In this document: positions 6,113 through 6,117 of the stretch, in pieces
Position numbering within the stretch: position 1 is the stretch's first letter
How the letters are laid out: each line of letters begins with the position of its first letter
NCBI GenBank assembly: GCA_015488875.1
Contig: WFMX01000238.1
Location: forward strand, 1 to 6,117
Direction of reading: 5' to 3'
DNA: 6,117 nt
Source of the DNA: Campylobacterota bacterium
Lineage (GTDB): Bacteria > Campylobacterota > Campylobacteria > Campylobacterales > Sulfurovaceae
Translations under genes and position numbers: made by a program
Notes under the pieces: generated by a model
What the model was told of the DNA's origin: nothing
The model's input: the letters and a program-made list of their open reading frames with translations, nothing else
Databases searched by the model: none

Positions 6113-6117
6113 GCATA

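Overview
The window looks like ordinary chromosome from a low-to-moderate GC bacterium, most likely a Campylobacterota member of the Sulfurovum/Sulfurimonas kind. This is an inference from three things: the small (741-residue) PurL, an AspB whose N-terminus resembles the Campylobacter-type enzyme as I remember it, and codon use rich in AGA, ATA and CTA. T-rich sequence before a TATAAT box, with no good -35, points the same way. No rRNA, tRNA, CRISPR array or transposase gene is visible.

Layout from left to right. Positions 1-54 hold the 5' end of a minus-strand gene that runs off the left edge (18 codons, with a Shine-Dalgarno). Its leader contains a strong AT-rich hairpin (68-104), and a TATAAT box lies just upstream. 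Positions 231-2333 (minus) encode a 700-residue exported patatin-like phospholipase with a Ser/Asp dyad and a beta-rich C-terminus. Positions 2404-3579 (minus) encode a class I PLP aminotransferase (AspB, subgroup Ib). A 70-bp gap holding a 10-bp-stem hairpin separates these two genes. Positions 3580-3741 are a short divergent control region with a promoter-like box for each side. Positions 3742-5967 (plus) encode PurL of purine synthesis. The last 150 bases hold two GC-rich palindromic elements.

AspB and PurL are both housekeeping enzymes of nitrogen metabolism and are divergently transcribed from about 160 bp. AspB makes or consumes aspartate, which purine synthesis also needs, but a functional link is only inference. 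The patatin sits downstream of aspB and may be read from the same transcript, with the hairpin able to modulate read-through.

The most unusual structure is at the right end. The two palindromes share the pattern TAGGGG-N8-TTTGTGA in opposite orientations, so they look like diverged copies of one REP-like family in a REPIN-like inverted pair. Second is the hairpin leader of the truncated left-hand gene. Third is a perfect 20-bp palindrome inside purL. I see no convincing new multi-gene system.
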